DNA of 22,351 nt from Candidatus Roizmanbacteria bacterium (GTDB lineage: Bacteria > Patescibacteriota > Microgenomatia > UBA1406 > GWC2-37-13): NCBI GenBank assembly GCA_027002315.1, contig JALWZV010000030.1, positions 1 through 22,351 on the forward strand, read 5' to 3'. The position numbers and the translations under genes are program-made. The notes under the pieces are model-generated. The model made no database searches, was not told where the DNA came from, and worked only from the letters and a program-made list of their open reading frames with translations. Below, one piece after another: positions 15,063-22,279 of this stretch. Position 1 is the stretch's first letter, and every line of letters begins with the position of its first letter.

Positions 15063-15078
15063 TGTAATATATATTACA
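15063..15078. repeat. 16-base perfect palindrome in a divergent promoter region
   Basis: TGTAATATATATTACA is its own reverse complement and lies between the starts at 15047 (-) and 15080 (+), ending one base before the plus-strand ATG. It contains -10-like hexamers for the plus gene, TAATAT and TATATT. A repressor bound here could block both genes. It might also be nothing more than an overlapping pair of AT-rich promoters, but the G/C pairs at its ends are symmetrical too. Confidence 0.5.
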
Positions 15079-15079
15079 T

Positions 15080-15556
15080 ATGAAAAACACAAATTTTTTG
15101 GATAGCATTAAAAAACCGGTAGATGATTTAATTCCGACATTAGAAGACATCTTTCTTAAAAAAGCTCCAGTGTTACCTAAAGGTTTTGTTGATTTTATAG
15201 TTGGCGTGCTTCCAATACTGACTTTGATAATAGCCGTGTTTAGCTTAGTTGCAGTGTTGGGTTTTGTTGGAGTCGTAACAGGAGTTCACATCATGTATTC
15301 TGCATTGTCTTTTGGACTTGGTCAATCTACTATTTTCTTATTGGTAGATACTTTATTGATGTTATTTATAACTTATCTTTCCTTCAAAGCTTATAAGCCA
15401 TTAAGCAAAAAACAAAAAAAAGGATGGTACCTAATGTATTATGTAACAATGTTAGGATTAGTTTTTGATATTGTTATGTTTGATTGGGTAAATCTTATTA
15501 TCTCTGGGTTGGTTGGTTTTTACCTTCTTTTTCAGATAAAAGAACGCTATAACTGA
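15080..15556 (+). CDS. Unidentified membrane protein, about four transmembrane helices
   Basis: A 158-residue protein that I cannot assign to a named family. An amphipathic N-terminal region of about 38 residues (SIKKPVDDLIPTLEDIFLKKAPVLPKG) precedes four hydrophobic segments at about 39-68, 73-102, 119-137 and 138-153, with a basic loop KPLSKKQKKGW between the second and third. No enzymatic motif is seen. The stop (TGA) is followed after 44 bases by the -35 of the Hsp20 promoter, so the two are separate units. It is divergent from another unknown membrane protein across a palindromic region. Confidence 0.65.
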   Translation: MKNTNFLDSIKKPVDDLIPTLEDIFLKKAPVLPKGFVDFIVGVLPILTLIIAVFSLVAVLGFVGVVTGVHIMYSALSFGLGQSTIFLLVDTLLMLFITYLSFKAYKPLSKKQKKGWYLMYYVTMLGLVFDIVMFDWVNLIISGLVGFYLLFQIKERYN

Positions 15557-15599
15557 TCTCCGAAGCACTTTAATTGCTTGATATTAAAGGTATTTACAC

Positions 15600-15629
15600 T
15601 TGACAAATTAGCAGTCAATGTGGTAGACT
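15600..15629 (+). promoter_or_regulatory. Promoter of the Hsp20 gene
   Basis: Consensus -35 TTGACA (15600-15605), an 18-base spacer and -10 TAGACT (15624-15629) preceded by TGG, giving an extended -10. Transcription should start near 15636 and leave a leader of about 55 bases. The core is overlaid by the CIRCE-type operator at 15608-15634, so this is a repressible promoter. Confidence 0.75.
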
Positions 15630-15634
15630 GCTAA
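15608..15634 (+). promoter_or_regulatory. CIRCE-type operator (HrcA site) before Hsp20
   Basis: TTAGCAGTC (15608-15616), a 9-base spacer, then GACTGCTAA (15626-15634): a perfect 9-bp inverted repeat that extends one pair further to 15607/15635. It agrees with the CIRCE consensus (TTAGCACTC, 9 bases, GAGTGCTAA) at 16 of 18 arm positions; the single change per arm is symmetrical, so pairing is kept. It covers the spacer and -10 of the promoter, the classical position for HrcA repression of heat-shock genes. No hrcA gene is in the window. Confidence 0.85.
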
Positions 15635-15673
15635 TAAAGAAATGAAGGAACTTGTTATAAGTTTCTTTATCAG

Positions 15674-15684
15674 AAAGGGGGTGA
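15674..15684 (+). promoter_or_regulatory. Strong Shine-Dalgarno sequence of Hsp20
   Basis: AAAGGGGGTGA lies 6 bases before the ATG at 15691 and differs from the ideal anti-16S complement (AAAGGAGGTGA) at one base. It is the only strong ribosome binding site I found in the window and fixes this start codon. It is preceded by a 9-bp hairpin (15645-15667). Confidence 0.7.
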
Positions 15685-15690
15685 GAGAAA

Positions 15691-16113
15691 ATGACAGATA
15701 TCATCCCAAAAAGGTTTTTAACTTTTCCACAAATTTCTTTATCTGATTTTTGGGGAGAAGATGAGAATTGGTTAACTCCAACAAACCAATCAGGATTATC
15801 TATTTATGAAGACGATAAGAGAATTTATATTGAGGCAGCGTTACCTGGACTTGATCCAAAAGATATAGAGATAACTTTTCATGAAGGATACTTATGGATA
15901 AGAGGTGAAAAAAAAGAGGAAGAAAAGAATAAAAAGAAGAAATTTTATAGGAAAGCTGCGACTTCATTTTCTTACAGAGTAGCTGTACCAGGAGAAATTG
16001 ATGAAAAAAGTGAGCCAGAGGCAATTTATGAAAATGGAGTAATGAAAGTTGTTTTTAATAAAGCCCCTAAAGTACAGCCAAAAAAGATTAAGGTTAAGGT
16101 AGCTAAAAAGTAA
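15691..16113 (+). CDS. Small heat-shock protein, Hsp20/alpha-crystallin family
   Basis: A 140-residue ATP-independent holdase that binds unfolding proteins in the cytoplasm. A short N-terminal arm (1-30) precedes the alpha-crystallin domain, about 33-130: LSIYEDDKRIYIEAALPGLDPKDIEITFHEGYLWIRGEKK, then the FYRKAATSFSYRVAVPGEID strand region and the family GVMKVVFNKAP motif (usually G-V-L). The tail PKKIKVKVAKK carries an I-x-V-type anchor motif near the end. It is a single-gene unit with its own promoter, CIRCE-type operator, strong ribosome binding site and terminator, and is the most fully equipped transcription unit in the window. Heat-inducible HrcA control is inferred from the operator. 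Confidence 0.96.
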   Translation: MTDIIPKRFLTFPQISLSDFWGEDENWLTPTNQSGLSIYEDDKRIYIEAALPGLDPKDIEITFHEGYLWIRGEKKEEEKNKKKKFYRKAATSFSYRVAVPGEIDEKSEPEAIYENGVMKVVFNKAPKVQPKKIKVKVAKK

Positions 16114-16144
16114 TATAAAAAAGTGGTTGTTTTTTACTAAATAG

Positions 16145-16173
16145 AAAAAGCCCCGTGTTTATACGGGGTTTTT
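16145..16173 (+). terminator. Rho-independent terminator after Hsp20
   Basis: CCCCGT (16151-16156), the 6-base loop GTTTAT and ACGGGG (16163-16168), followed by TTTTT and preceded by AAAAAG, which extends the stem with A-U pairs. It starts about 30 bases past the Hsp20 stop and is the clearest terminator in the window. It separates Hsp20 from the large surface-protein gene. Confidence 0.9.
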
Positions 16174-16192
16174 GTTGATAAAGAGGCAGAAA

Positions 16193-16198
16193 GATAAT
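16193..16198 (+). promoter_or_regulatory. Weak -10 box for the large dockerin protein
   Basis: GATAAT lies 16 bases before the ATG at 16215, with a poor -35 (TTGTTG, 15-base spacing) just behind the Hsp20 terminator. A three-codon reading frame (ATG at 16202, stop TAA) lies between it and the start, but the predicted transcription start near 16205 would leave it out. AT-rich sequence makes chance matches likely. Confidence 0.3.
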
Positions 16199-16214
16199 AC
16201 AATGTTTAAATAAC

Positions 16215-19200
16215 ATGATGTTATTCAAAAGATTTAAATACGGCGGATCAATAATACTTATTATCTTAATACTCTTTAGCCTGTTCTTTTTTACTTTCAC
16301 TAACAGATCAGCTGAGGCTCAGGATAGAAAGAGTGATTATAGGGGAGTATATTCTCATAATGATTGGGAACCAAACCCAACAATAGCTAAACAGGATTTT
16401 ATTAGCGGTGCGGAAGATGCTTTTGGGTGGAAAAGTTTGAATCCATCAAGAGGTAATTATAACTTTGGCAAATTGGATAGATGGATAGAAAAGGTAAAAA
16501 ATAATGAAGGAAAAGCTGTTCTTTCTGTAATGCCTAGATGTGGTGCAAATACTGATAAGTTTGAACTTTGTGCTCCTGAGTGGCTAACTACATCTCAATT
16601 CAGTAACGTAAAGATACATTATAACGGTAAGGATATATATTTATTAGATTATAACAATCCAACGATGCAGAATGAGATGAAAAAGTTTGTTTATGCCTTA
16701 GCTCACAGGTACGCTCATAATAAGAATATAGCTGCTGTAAAGATTGCTGTTGGATACGAAAGTGAATCAAGACCAATGTCTGCTTCTGTAGTAGTAGCAA
16801 GCAGAGATATTGAAAAAGCAGCATATATTCAAGCTTGGGGAGAGGGAGATGCGAATAAAGCTGCTCAAGCTTGGATGGGTTATCAGAAAAAGCTATTTAG
16901 CTGGTATCACGATGCTTTTTATGTGCAAGAAAAAGCTACAGATTTACCGATAAGTGTAGTATATTTAGGAGTGTTAAATTCTCACGCAGAGGTGCAAGAA
17001 CGAGTAAAGATAGCCAAGTCTTATGGATTTGGTTTACATCATACAGGGTTGGAATCAAATTTCTCTTGGAGTGCTAGTATTAATCATGTTTGCACATCGG
17101 ATCTACCTGAACCTGAGGCTTACAGAGGACATTGGGAAGCAGTAGAGCGACTTCATAACGTACTACCGATGAGTTTTGAGTTTAGCCACCCGATTCCTAA
17201 ATGTGGTTTTAATATTACGAGGCAAGAGCATATTTGGTGGAGTGTTCTTAATGCTTTAGATAAGGGTGGTTGGGTGATAGAGGTGTTTAAAGCTGATTAT
17301 GATGGGAGATCTCAGATATATGGAGCGTTAAGATTCTTTGATAAGTATGCACGTAAGACTCCTTCCACAACAAGAGATGCATGGATAGCTCTACGAACTT
17401 ATATTGATTACCCCAATCCTTATTCTAAAGACTGTGGATTTCCTAAAACGTATTGTCCTGATAAAGGAAATTATGATTTTTACATAACCCAAAACACTAA
17501 TATATCAAGTGGTTCAACAATTGCCAATTTTCCATCTAAACAAGGGTATGCAGAGAAGAAAGTTAGAAGTAAGGACGATGTTGACTGGCATGGCCCTTGG
17601 AGTAGGCAAACAGATGCTGTTCACAACAAACCGTATCTATTTTTTAACATAAACGATCAGTTTATTAACTCGCACACGAAAAACACATATACTTTTGTGG
17701 TTTCTTATTGGGATGGTGATAGTGGGGATAAAGGAACCAAATGGGATTTGGTATATAAAGATAAAAATGGTAATACAGTACAAAAAGACGTTGTTTTAAG
17801 TGGTTCAGAAAAATGGGTAGAGAAAACTTTTCATCTTGATGATGCTGTTTTTAGCAACTCATTAGACGGAGGTTCGGACTTTGCACTTTTTTCACCTGAT
17901 AGCACGGACGATTATTTCGATTTTGTCAAGGTGAGTGCAGATGGTTCTTCTAGTAGTACTTGTAATAAATCAAAGGATATAAATAAGGATAGCAAAGTTA
18001 ATTTTCAGGATGTATTCTCAATTATTAAGAAGTATTTAACTCACAACATAGCTACGGATTTAGATTGTGATGGAAGTACTAATTGGGATGATCTGATTTT
18101 CTTTATAAAAAATAGTACTCAAAGCGATGAGAATAATAATAACGATAATGATAATGGAATCTCTAATTACTCTATAAGGATGAATTTAGTATGGAAAAAG
18201 GAAAACGAAGTTCCTAAAAAACAAACCCACCCTGCGATTTCTTATGATAGTGAAAATAACAATGTTTTTTTGGTTTGGGAAGATAATAGGAACGATCCGA
18301 AAAATGAAATAGATAAGTATGGTTCTGGGAATAATTCTGACATCTATGGAAGATTATATGATACAAATGGAAAATTAGTAAGTAATGAAATATTAATAGC
18401 AGGGGGAGGAGAATATGACCATACGGGTCGATATAATAACGAACAGTGGCCGGATGTAAAATTTAACAATAAAACAGGCTTATTTCATATAGTATGGATG
18501 AATATACCAAAGCAGGCAGCTGTAGGTGATTTTAAGAGAACAACCTGTTATGATGTGGCTTATAGAGTATTTAATCCTGTTGATAAGAAACTTGGTGTAG
18601 TTGTAACTGATGTGAGTGGTTACGTTCCGCCTGATGATTTAATTGATCCTTGGGGTTATAAGTATGATTGGAGTTGTCAACAAGAGCCTAGAGTAAATAT
18701 AAGTGGTAAAAATATTTCTGTGTGGTGGCAAGATCATCGAGAAAGATATGAGCTTGATCCTGACACTTCAAAACAATTAAGCAAAGATATCTATGGACAG
18801 GTCATCAAAAATAATAATATAACAAAAAATGGTGGTTGGTTAATCTCAGCTAATAACAGAAGCAGAAGATTACCGATGCATCAAGAAAAAGTAGCTGTAG
18901 CTACAGATGTATCAGATGGTGGATTGGTTATTTGGCAAGATGAAAGAAATAGTGTATCTAAAGACCCTCAATATATAGGAGAAAGGCAGATATATGGAAG
19001 ATTTATAAAATTTAGTAATAATGATATCAAATTGGAGAAAGAGTTTTTAATAAGCAAGAATTTGCCTAGTTTTTCATCTATACCTAGAATCTCTTATATT
19101 AAACCCCTTGACTCATATTTGATTACTTGGTCTCAACAAGATACGAAAGATAGTCAAATGTATAAAATATATTATAGCGTTGTAGATAAAAATAAATCTT

Positions 19201-19517
19201 TAGTTGATAGTCCCAAACTCTTGCCGGGATCAGTCTCAGATATAAATCCAATGGCACAACCTGTTTGCGCGAATACTACATGTGTTGTTGTTTACCGGCA
19301 ACAAAAACAAGGACAATATTATATTTATATACATAATTTTAACTTATCTGAGTTAAAATTTAGCAATCAAACCTTTCAACTTACGAAAGGGAAGAGTTAT
19401 AAATCGTATTTTAATACAACTATGGGTGAAGAGCGAGCTGATGAGTCAGATTTGTATGTAGCTTATGTTGAGTCAAATTGGATAAACTTAGCAAAAATTA
19501 TTTTGCGAAAAGAGTAA
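16215..19517 (+). CDS. Secreted GH-A-like glycosidase with internal dockerin and C-terminal beta-propeller
   Basis: An 1100-residue surface protein. Residues 12-30 are a signal peptide or anchor. Residues about 40-400 form a TIM barrel resembling GH42-type glycosidases (DAFGWKSLNPSRGNYNF, FDKY), with E182 or E184 (VGYESESRP) and E322 (MSFEFSHP) placed like acid/base and nucleophile of clan GH-A. Residues about 450-575 look like a carbohydrate-binding beta-sandwich (YTFVVSYWDGD, WVEKTFHLDDAVF). Residues 587-633 are a dockerin pair: DINKDSKVNFQD and DLDCDGSTNWDD. An Asn/Asp-rich linker (638-650) leads to six or seven repeats with VWEDNRN...DIYGRLYD-type motifs (from about 671, 745, 824, 891, 955, 1012 and 1070), probably a beta-propeller. 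The substrate is unknown. The second ATG (16218) is an alternative start. Confidence 0.8.
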   Translation: MMLFKRFKYGGSIILIILILFSLFFFTFTNRSAEAQDRKSDYRGVYSHNDWEPNPTIAKQDFISGAEDAFGWKSLNPSRGNYNFGKLDRWIEKVKNNEGKAVLSVMPRCGANTDKFELCAPEWLTTSQFSNVKIHYNGKDIYLLDYNNPTMQNEMKKFVYALAHRYAHNKNIAAVKIAVGYESESRPMSASVVVASRDIEKAAYIQAWGEGDANKAAQAWMGYQKKLFSWYHDAFYVQEKATDLPISVVYLGVLNSHAEVQERVKIAKSYGFGLHHTGLESNFSWSASINHVCTSDLPEPEAYRGHWEAVERLHNVLPMSFEFSHPIPKCGFNITRQEHIWWSVLNALDKGGWVIEVFKADYDGRSQIYGALRFFDKYARKTPSTTRDAWIALRTYIDYPNPYSKDCGFPKTYCPDKGNYDFYITQNTNISSGSTIANFPSKQGYAEKKVRSKDDVDWHGPWSRQTDAVHNKPYLFFNINDQFINSHTKNTYTFVVSYWDGDSGDKGTKWDLVYKDKNGNTVQKDVVLSGSEKWVEKTFHLDDAVFSNSLDGGSDFALFSPDSTDDYFDFVKVSADGSSSSTCNKSKDINKDSKVNFQDVFSIIKKYLTHNIATDLDCDGSTNWDDLIFFIKNSTQSDENNNNDNDNGISNYSIRMNLVWKKENEVPKKQTHPAISYDSENNNVFLVWEDNRNDPKNEIDKYGSGNNSDIYGRLYDTNGKLVSNEILIAGGGEYDHTGRYNNEQWPDVKFNNKTGLFHIVWMNIPKQAAVGDFKRTTCYDVAYRVFNPVDKKLGVVVTDVSGYVPPDDLIDPWGYKYDWSCQQEPRVNISGKNISVWWQDHRERYELDPDTSKQLSKDIYGQVIKNNNITKNGGWLISANNRSRRLPMHQEKVAVATDVSDGGLVIWQDERNSVSKDPQYIGERQIYGRFIKFSNNDIKLEKEFLISKNLPSFSSIPRISYIKPLDSYLITWSQQDTKDSQMYKIYYSVVDKNKSLVDSPKLLPGSVSDINPMAQPVCANTTCVVVYRQQKQGQYYIYIHNFNLSELKFSNQTFQLTKGKSYKSYFNTTMGEERADESDLYVAYVESNWINLAKIILRKE
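18128..18159 (+). repeat. AAT/GAT-rich simple-sequence linker
   Basis: A stretch of AAT, AAC and GAT codons encodes the DENNNNDNDNG linker between the dockerin and propeller parts of the large surface protein. Such runs are prone to slippage and commonly vary in length between strains, which would change the distance between the two parts of the protein. Confidence 0.5.
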
Positions 19518-19518
19518 T

Positions 19519-20832
19519 TCAATCTCCATATCTTATTGCTAAAGTCTTGAGAGATAAAGCATAATCTTGTGTGTCAACAATTCCATCTAAATTTAAATCG
19601 GCTTTTTCCAATAACTTTTGTGATTTTCTAACTGTAAGAGATTGATGGAGAATATTAATAATAATTGCAAGATCTTGAGAGTCGCATATTCCATCTTGAG
19701 AGATATCTCCTGCGTAGATTGTCACTTTAGAAAAGTCAAAGGCGTTATCTCCGTCATGTAATAATATATTAGGAGCATTACATTTATAAGAATTAAATTG
19801 GAAGTCGGATGGTTGAGTGTCGCAGATTTTTTTTTGAAGATAGTTCTCACCTTTAACATAAACGAAGTATTTTGCTTGGTTAATATCAGCTTTGGGTATT
19901 GTGTAATTGAATTTACCTTCCCATGTGTCTGTATTAGCATCAAAATCAAAAGGAACATCAATGTACTTTATATTCTCTTTTGATTTAGCTAGAGCTATCT
20001 TAAACTTCATTTGCTTTTTCCAGGAATAATGAGATATTCCTTGTAACCTCAGTTTTATTGATAAAGATATGTTTGTATTAATTGGTCCGGGAGTGTTTGT
20101 TGGGGACAGTGTAGACGTTGAAGTTAAGGTGGGAGTAACAGTGTTTGTGAGTGTTACGTTTGGCAATGAGGTTGGAGTATTTGTACTCTGACCACTTAAT
20201 ATACACTTACAGAGGTCATTAGAGCAGTTGAGCGAATATCCTGACGAACATTGCCACATAGCAGTTTTATTACCATTATCGAAGCAAATTTGACCCCCAG
20301 TGGTGTCATGTATTGTGTTAAGAGTAGTTTTATTATCCGAGCCACAGTCATTTACTTTTTGACATTTTATTTTTTGTTCTATTTTGGTAGAGTTGTCTTG
20401 AAACAGTGCCACAGATACATCGTCATCTTGGTTTACATTTTGAATCAATATAGAGAACGACTGTCCTTTTAGTTCAGAAGCGTTGCACAGATCAACCTCT
20501 TTGTTTTGATAGTATCCTTTATAACCCTGACAAGCGTAATCGTTATCGTTTGGTCTTTTAATTTTGACAGAAAAGTTGTTTAAAGAAGTTTCGTTTTTAA
20601 TATTAAGATATATAACACAGTTTTTTTTGTTATCCATCTCGAAAAAAATTCCTTGCTGAGGAAACGCATACATCAATTCATTTGATGAGTATTGAGAGTT
20701 AGCTTTAGAGTTAGTTAACTCTCTATTTTTCTTGCTGATGCCGATGATTATGGTCATCAGAAGAATAAACACAGTAAACACAATCAACGAGATGGTTTTA
20801 AAAGATTTTTGAGCAACTACTTTATTTTTCAT
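19519..20832 (-). CDS. Secreted dockerin-domain surface protein with Thr/Pro-rich linker
   Basis: A 437-residue exported protein. Residues 12-32 are a signal anchor. Residues 55-160 form a beta-rich region with paired cysteines (C72, C101, C116, C157), and residues 160-212 a cysteine-dense segment (CGSDNK, CFDNG, CSSGYSLNC, CKC). A Thr/Ser/Pro linker (about 216-252) follows, then a beta-sandwich (LSIKLRLQGI, DANTDTWEGKFNYTIPKA, YFVYVKGENYLQKKIC). The C-terminal 65 residues are a dockerin with calcium-loop repeats GDISQDGICDSQD (375-387) and ADLNLDGIVDTQD (411-423). The LRLQGI, KGENYLQKKIC and dockerin layout is one I associate with Microgenomates surface proteins. It probably anchors to a cohesin-bearing partner; none is in the window. 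It ends one base from the large dockerin gene. Confidence 0.82.
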   Translation of the reverse strand: MKNKVVAQKSFKTISLIVFTVFILLMTIIIGISKKNRELTNSKANSQYSSNELMYAFPQQGIFFEMDNKKNCVIYLNIKNETSLNNFSVKIKRPNDNDYACQGYKGYYQNKEVDLCNASELKGQSFSILIQNVNQDDDVSVALFQDNSTKIEQKIKCQKVNDCGSDNKTTLNTIHDTTGGQICFDNGNKTAMWQCSSGYSLNCSNDLCKCILSGQSTNTPTSLPNVTLTNTVTPTLTSTSTLSPTNTPGPINTNISLSIKLRLQGISHYSWKKQMKFKIALAKSKENIKYIDVPFDFDANTDTWEGKFNYTIPKADINQAKYFVYVKGENYLQKKICDTQPSDFQFNSYKCNAPNILLHDGDNAFDFSKVTIYAGDISQDGICDSQDLAIIINILHQSLTVRKSQKLLEKADLNLDGIVDTQDYALSLKTLAIRYGD

Positions 20833-20848
20833 TATTCTACTTTTCTTA

Positions 20849-20854
20849 ATTATA
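20849..20854 (-). promoter_or_regulatory. -10 box of the 437-residue dockerin gene
   Basis: A perfect TATAAT on the minus strand lies 16 bases before the ATG at 20832. The -35 (TTTATC, 16-base spacing) is poor. The leader would be about 10 bases with no Shine-Dalgarno. The remaining bases to 21029 contain no gene, tRNA or clear terminator that I can recognise, only AT-rich sequence with a second, unassigned plus-strand TATAAT. Confidence 0.4.
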
Positions 20855-21029
20855 CTTGAGTTTAGCGTTGGATAAAATATGTAGAGAAGTTGATCTTTGG
20901 TAATGCGATATAATTTTTAACAGCTTAAATACTAGAGGACATCTAATAATAAAGGGTTTGTAGTAAGAGTATATTGTCATGTGAGTCTATGATGTAAATC
21001 TATTTTTGAGGATTAAATTTATTACTTTA

Positions 21030-21326
21030 CTATAGGAGCTCATTATTTTCAATATAATTTACTAATGCACTTCCAATAACAAAGAGCGTTCCCGCTAATA
21101 TAAAGGCGATTGCTCCATGTATAGAGATGAGTCTTTGGATGAAAGTGTAGATAAAGTTTATACCAGGTATGTTTAGAGATTCTGAGATTGGTACGGGAAA
21201 TCCTAATACATCACGAGGAAATGACTCATCTGGATAGTGAATGAGTACAGTGTTATATAACAATAGAGTAATTGGAGAATTAATCATAAAAAGAAGACCA
21301 ATGTACGATATAAGCTTACCAATCAT
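21030..21326 (-). CDS. Unidentified small membrane protein
   Basis: A 98-residue protein with two hydrophobic segments: about residues 4-27 (KLISYIGLLFMINSPITLLLY) and 69-90 (HGAIAFILAGTLFVIGSALV). The region between them (HYPDESFPRDVLGFPVPISESLNIPG) is probably exposed outside. The C-terminus NYIENNELL is acidic. The start at 21326 is chosen because a good promoter lies just upstream of it; the more upstream in-frame start at 21374 would precede that promoter. I do not recognise the family. It is divergent from the glycosyltransferase gene. Confidence 0.6.
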   Translation of the reverse strand: MIGKLISYIGLLFMINSPITLLLYNTVLIHYPDESFPRDVLGFPVPISESLNIPGINFIYTFIQRLISIHGAIAFILAGTLFVIGSALVNYIENNELL

Positions 21327-21338
21327 GATGTTAATCAA

Positions 21339-21367
21339 ATTATAATATGCAATGCAGGGTTTATCAA
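21339..21367 (-). promoter_or_regulatory. Promoter of the small membrane protein gene
   Basis: On the minus strand TTGATA (21362-21367), a 17-base spacer and a perfect TATAAT (21339-21344). The -10 ends 12 bases before the ATG at 21326, so the leader would be about 5 bases. Confidence 0.65.
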
Positions 21368-21381
21368 AAAACACGGGCGAT

Positions 21382-21390
21382 TGTTATAAT
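21382..21390 (+). promoter_or_regulatory. Extended -10 promoter of the glycosyltransferase gene
   Basis: TGT followed by TATAAT (21385-21390) forms an extended -10. At 17-base spacing the -35 position is TATCAA at 21362-21367, the same six base pairs that serve as -35 for the opposite-strand promoter. The leader to the ATG at 21418 would be about 20 bases. Confidence 0.5.
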
Positions 21391-21417
21391 GTTTTAATAA
21401 CATTTTTAAATAAGACA

Positions 21418-22164
21418 ATGAAGATTGTTTCTGTAAGTGTTGTCACTCCAGCTTTAAATGAAGTTGATAATCTGCGATTATATTTTAACGCTTTATCTAA
21501 TCAAACCTTTTTACCAAAAGAGATAATAGTAGTTGATCACAACTCACAGGATAAGACATATAAAGTTGCAACCTCATTTATCTCAAGGTTTAAATCTTTA
21601 GGTGTCAATCTAAAGGTTTTACAAGAAAAGAAGCCTGGGATAGCAAATGCTAGGAATACTGGATGGTTTAAAGCAACACAGCCGATAATTGCTTCTATTG
21701 ATATGGATTGTAGGCCAGACAAGTACTGGATAGAAACTATCTGGAAGTGCTTTCAAAACGATAAGGAGATCTCTGCAATCACAGGTAAGGTTATTATGCC
21801 CGATGGTCCTTTTATAGTTAAGCTTTTAACATATTTAGATTGGTACAGACTTCTCTTTTATTTTTTAAAGGTTTTGTATGGGTTTCCTCATTTTCCAACC
21901 TCAAACGTGGCTGTGAAAAAAGATGTGTTTGTAAAAGTAGGCGGGTTTGATAGGAACATAAAATCAATTAATGACTTAGACGATATAGATTTATCAAGTA
22001 GAATAAGCTTATCCCACAAGATTAGGTATTGTTCAAGGATGATTATCACAACATCTTTTCGTCGCTACAAAAGAGGAAATGCCTTAAAAACTTATCTTCA
22101 TAGATACAAAAGACTCTTGGAAATAGCCAAAAGGTTTAAGAGGATAAAAACAAAGAAAGCATGA
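21418..22164 (+). CDS. Family 2 glycosyltransferase
   Basis: A 248-residue GT-A fold enzyme transferring a sugar from a nucleotide-sugar donor at the cytoplasmic membrane face. Motifs are VSVVTPALNEVDNL (5-18), EIIVVDHNSQDKT (35-47, donor-binding Asp), KKPGIANARNTGW (71-83), the metal-binding DMD at 95-97 (SIDMDCRP), FPTSNVAVKKDVFVKVGGFD (159-178) and the acceptor-side DDIDLSSR (188-195). No transmembrane segment is present; the basic C-terminus (RYKRLLEIAKRFKRIKTKKA) may contact the membrane. The ATG at 21418 is used because the extended -10 lies between it and an earlier in-frame ATG at 21352. A role in cell-surface glycan synthesis is inferred. Confidence 0.92.
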   Translation: MKIVSVSVVTPALNEVDNLRLYFNALSNQTFLPKEIIVVDHNSQDKTYKVATSFISRFKSLGVNLKVLQEKKPGIANARNTGWFKATQPIIASIDMDCRPDKYWIETIWKCFQNDKEISAITGKVIMPDGPFIVKLLTYLDWYRLLFYFLKVLYGFPHFPTSNVAVKKDVFVKVGGFDRNIKSINDLDDIDLSSRISLSHKIRYCSRMIITTSFRRYKRGNALKTYLHRYKRLLEIAKRFKRIKTKKA

Positions 22165-22210
22165 TTATTGTTTTGTTTTAATTCTCATTGAAAACGAGGA
22201 AGTTTTTCTA

Positions 22211-22228
22211 ATACACAATATGGTGTAT
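22211..22228. repeat. Inverted repeat upstream of the last gene
   Basis: ATACAC (22211-22216) and GTGTAT (22223-22228) are perfect inverted arms around a 6-base centre, 17 bases before the -35 of the partial gene at 22280. No T-tract follows on either strand, so it is not a terminator for the glycosyltransferase. It could be a protein binding site; nothing identifies the protein. Confidence 0.3.
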
Positions 22229-22244
22229 GAAATTTATATGCTGC

Positions 22245-22273
22245 TTGATTTTAGAAGCAGAATTGATTATAGT
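22245..22273 (+). promoter_or_regulatory. Leaderless-type promoter of the last, partial gene
   Basis: TTGATT (22245-22250), a 17-base spacer and TATAGT (22268-22273) end 6 bases before the ATG at 22280, so the predicted transcription start is the A of ATG. The -35 overlaps an inverted repeat, CTGCTT/AAGCAG (22241-22260). Confidence 0.6.
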
Positions 22274-22279
22274 TTCTCT

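Noticed and set aside
16202..16213. Three-codon upstream frame before the large surface protein
   Set aside because: The predicted transcription start would exclude it, and short ATG frames are expected in AT-rich leaders.
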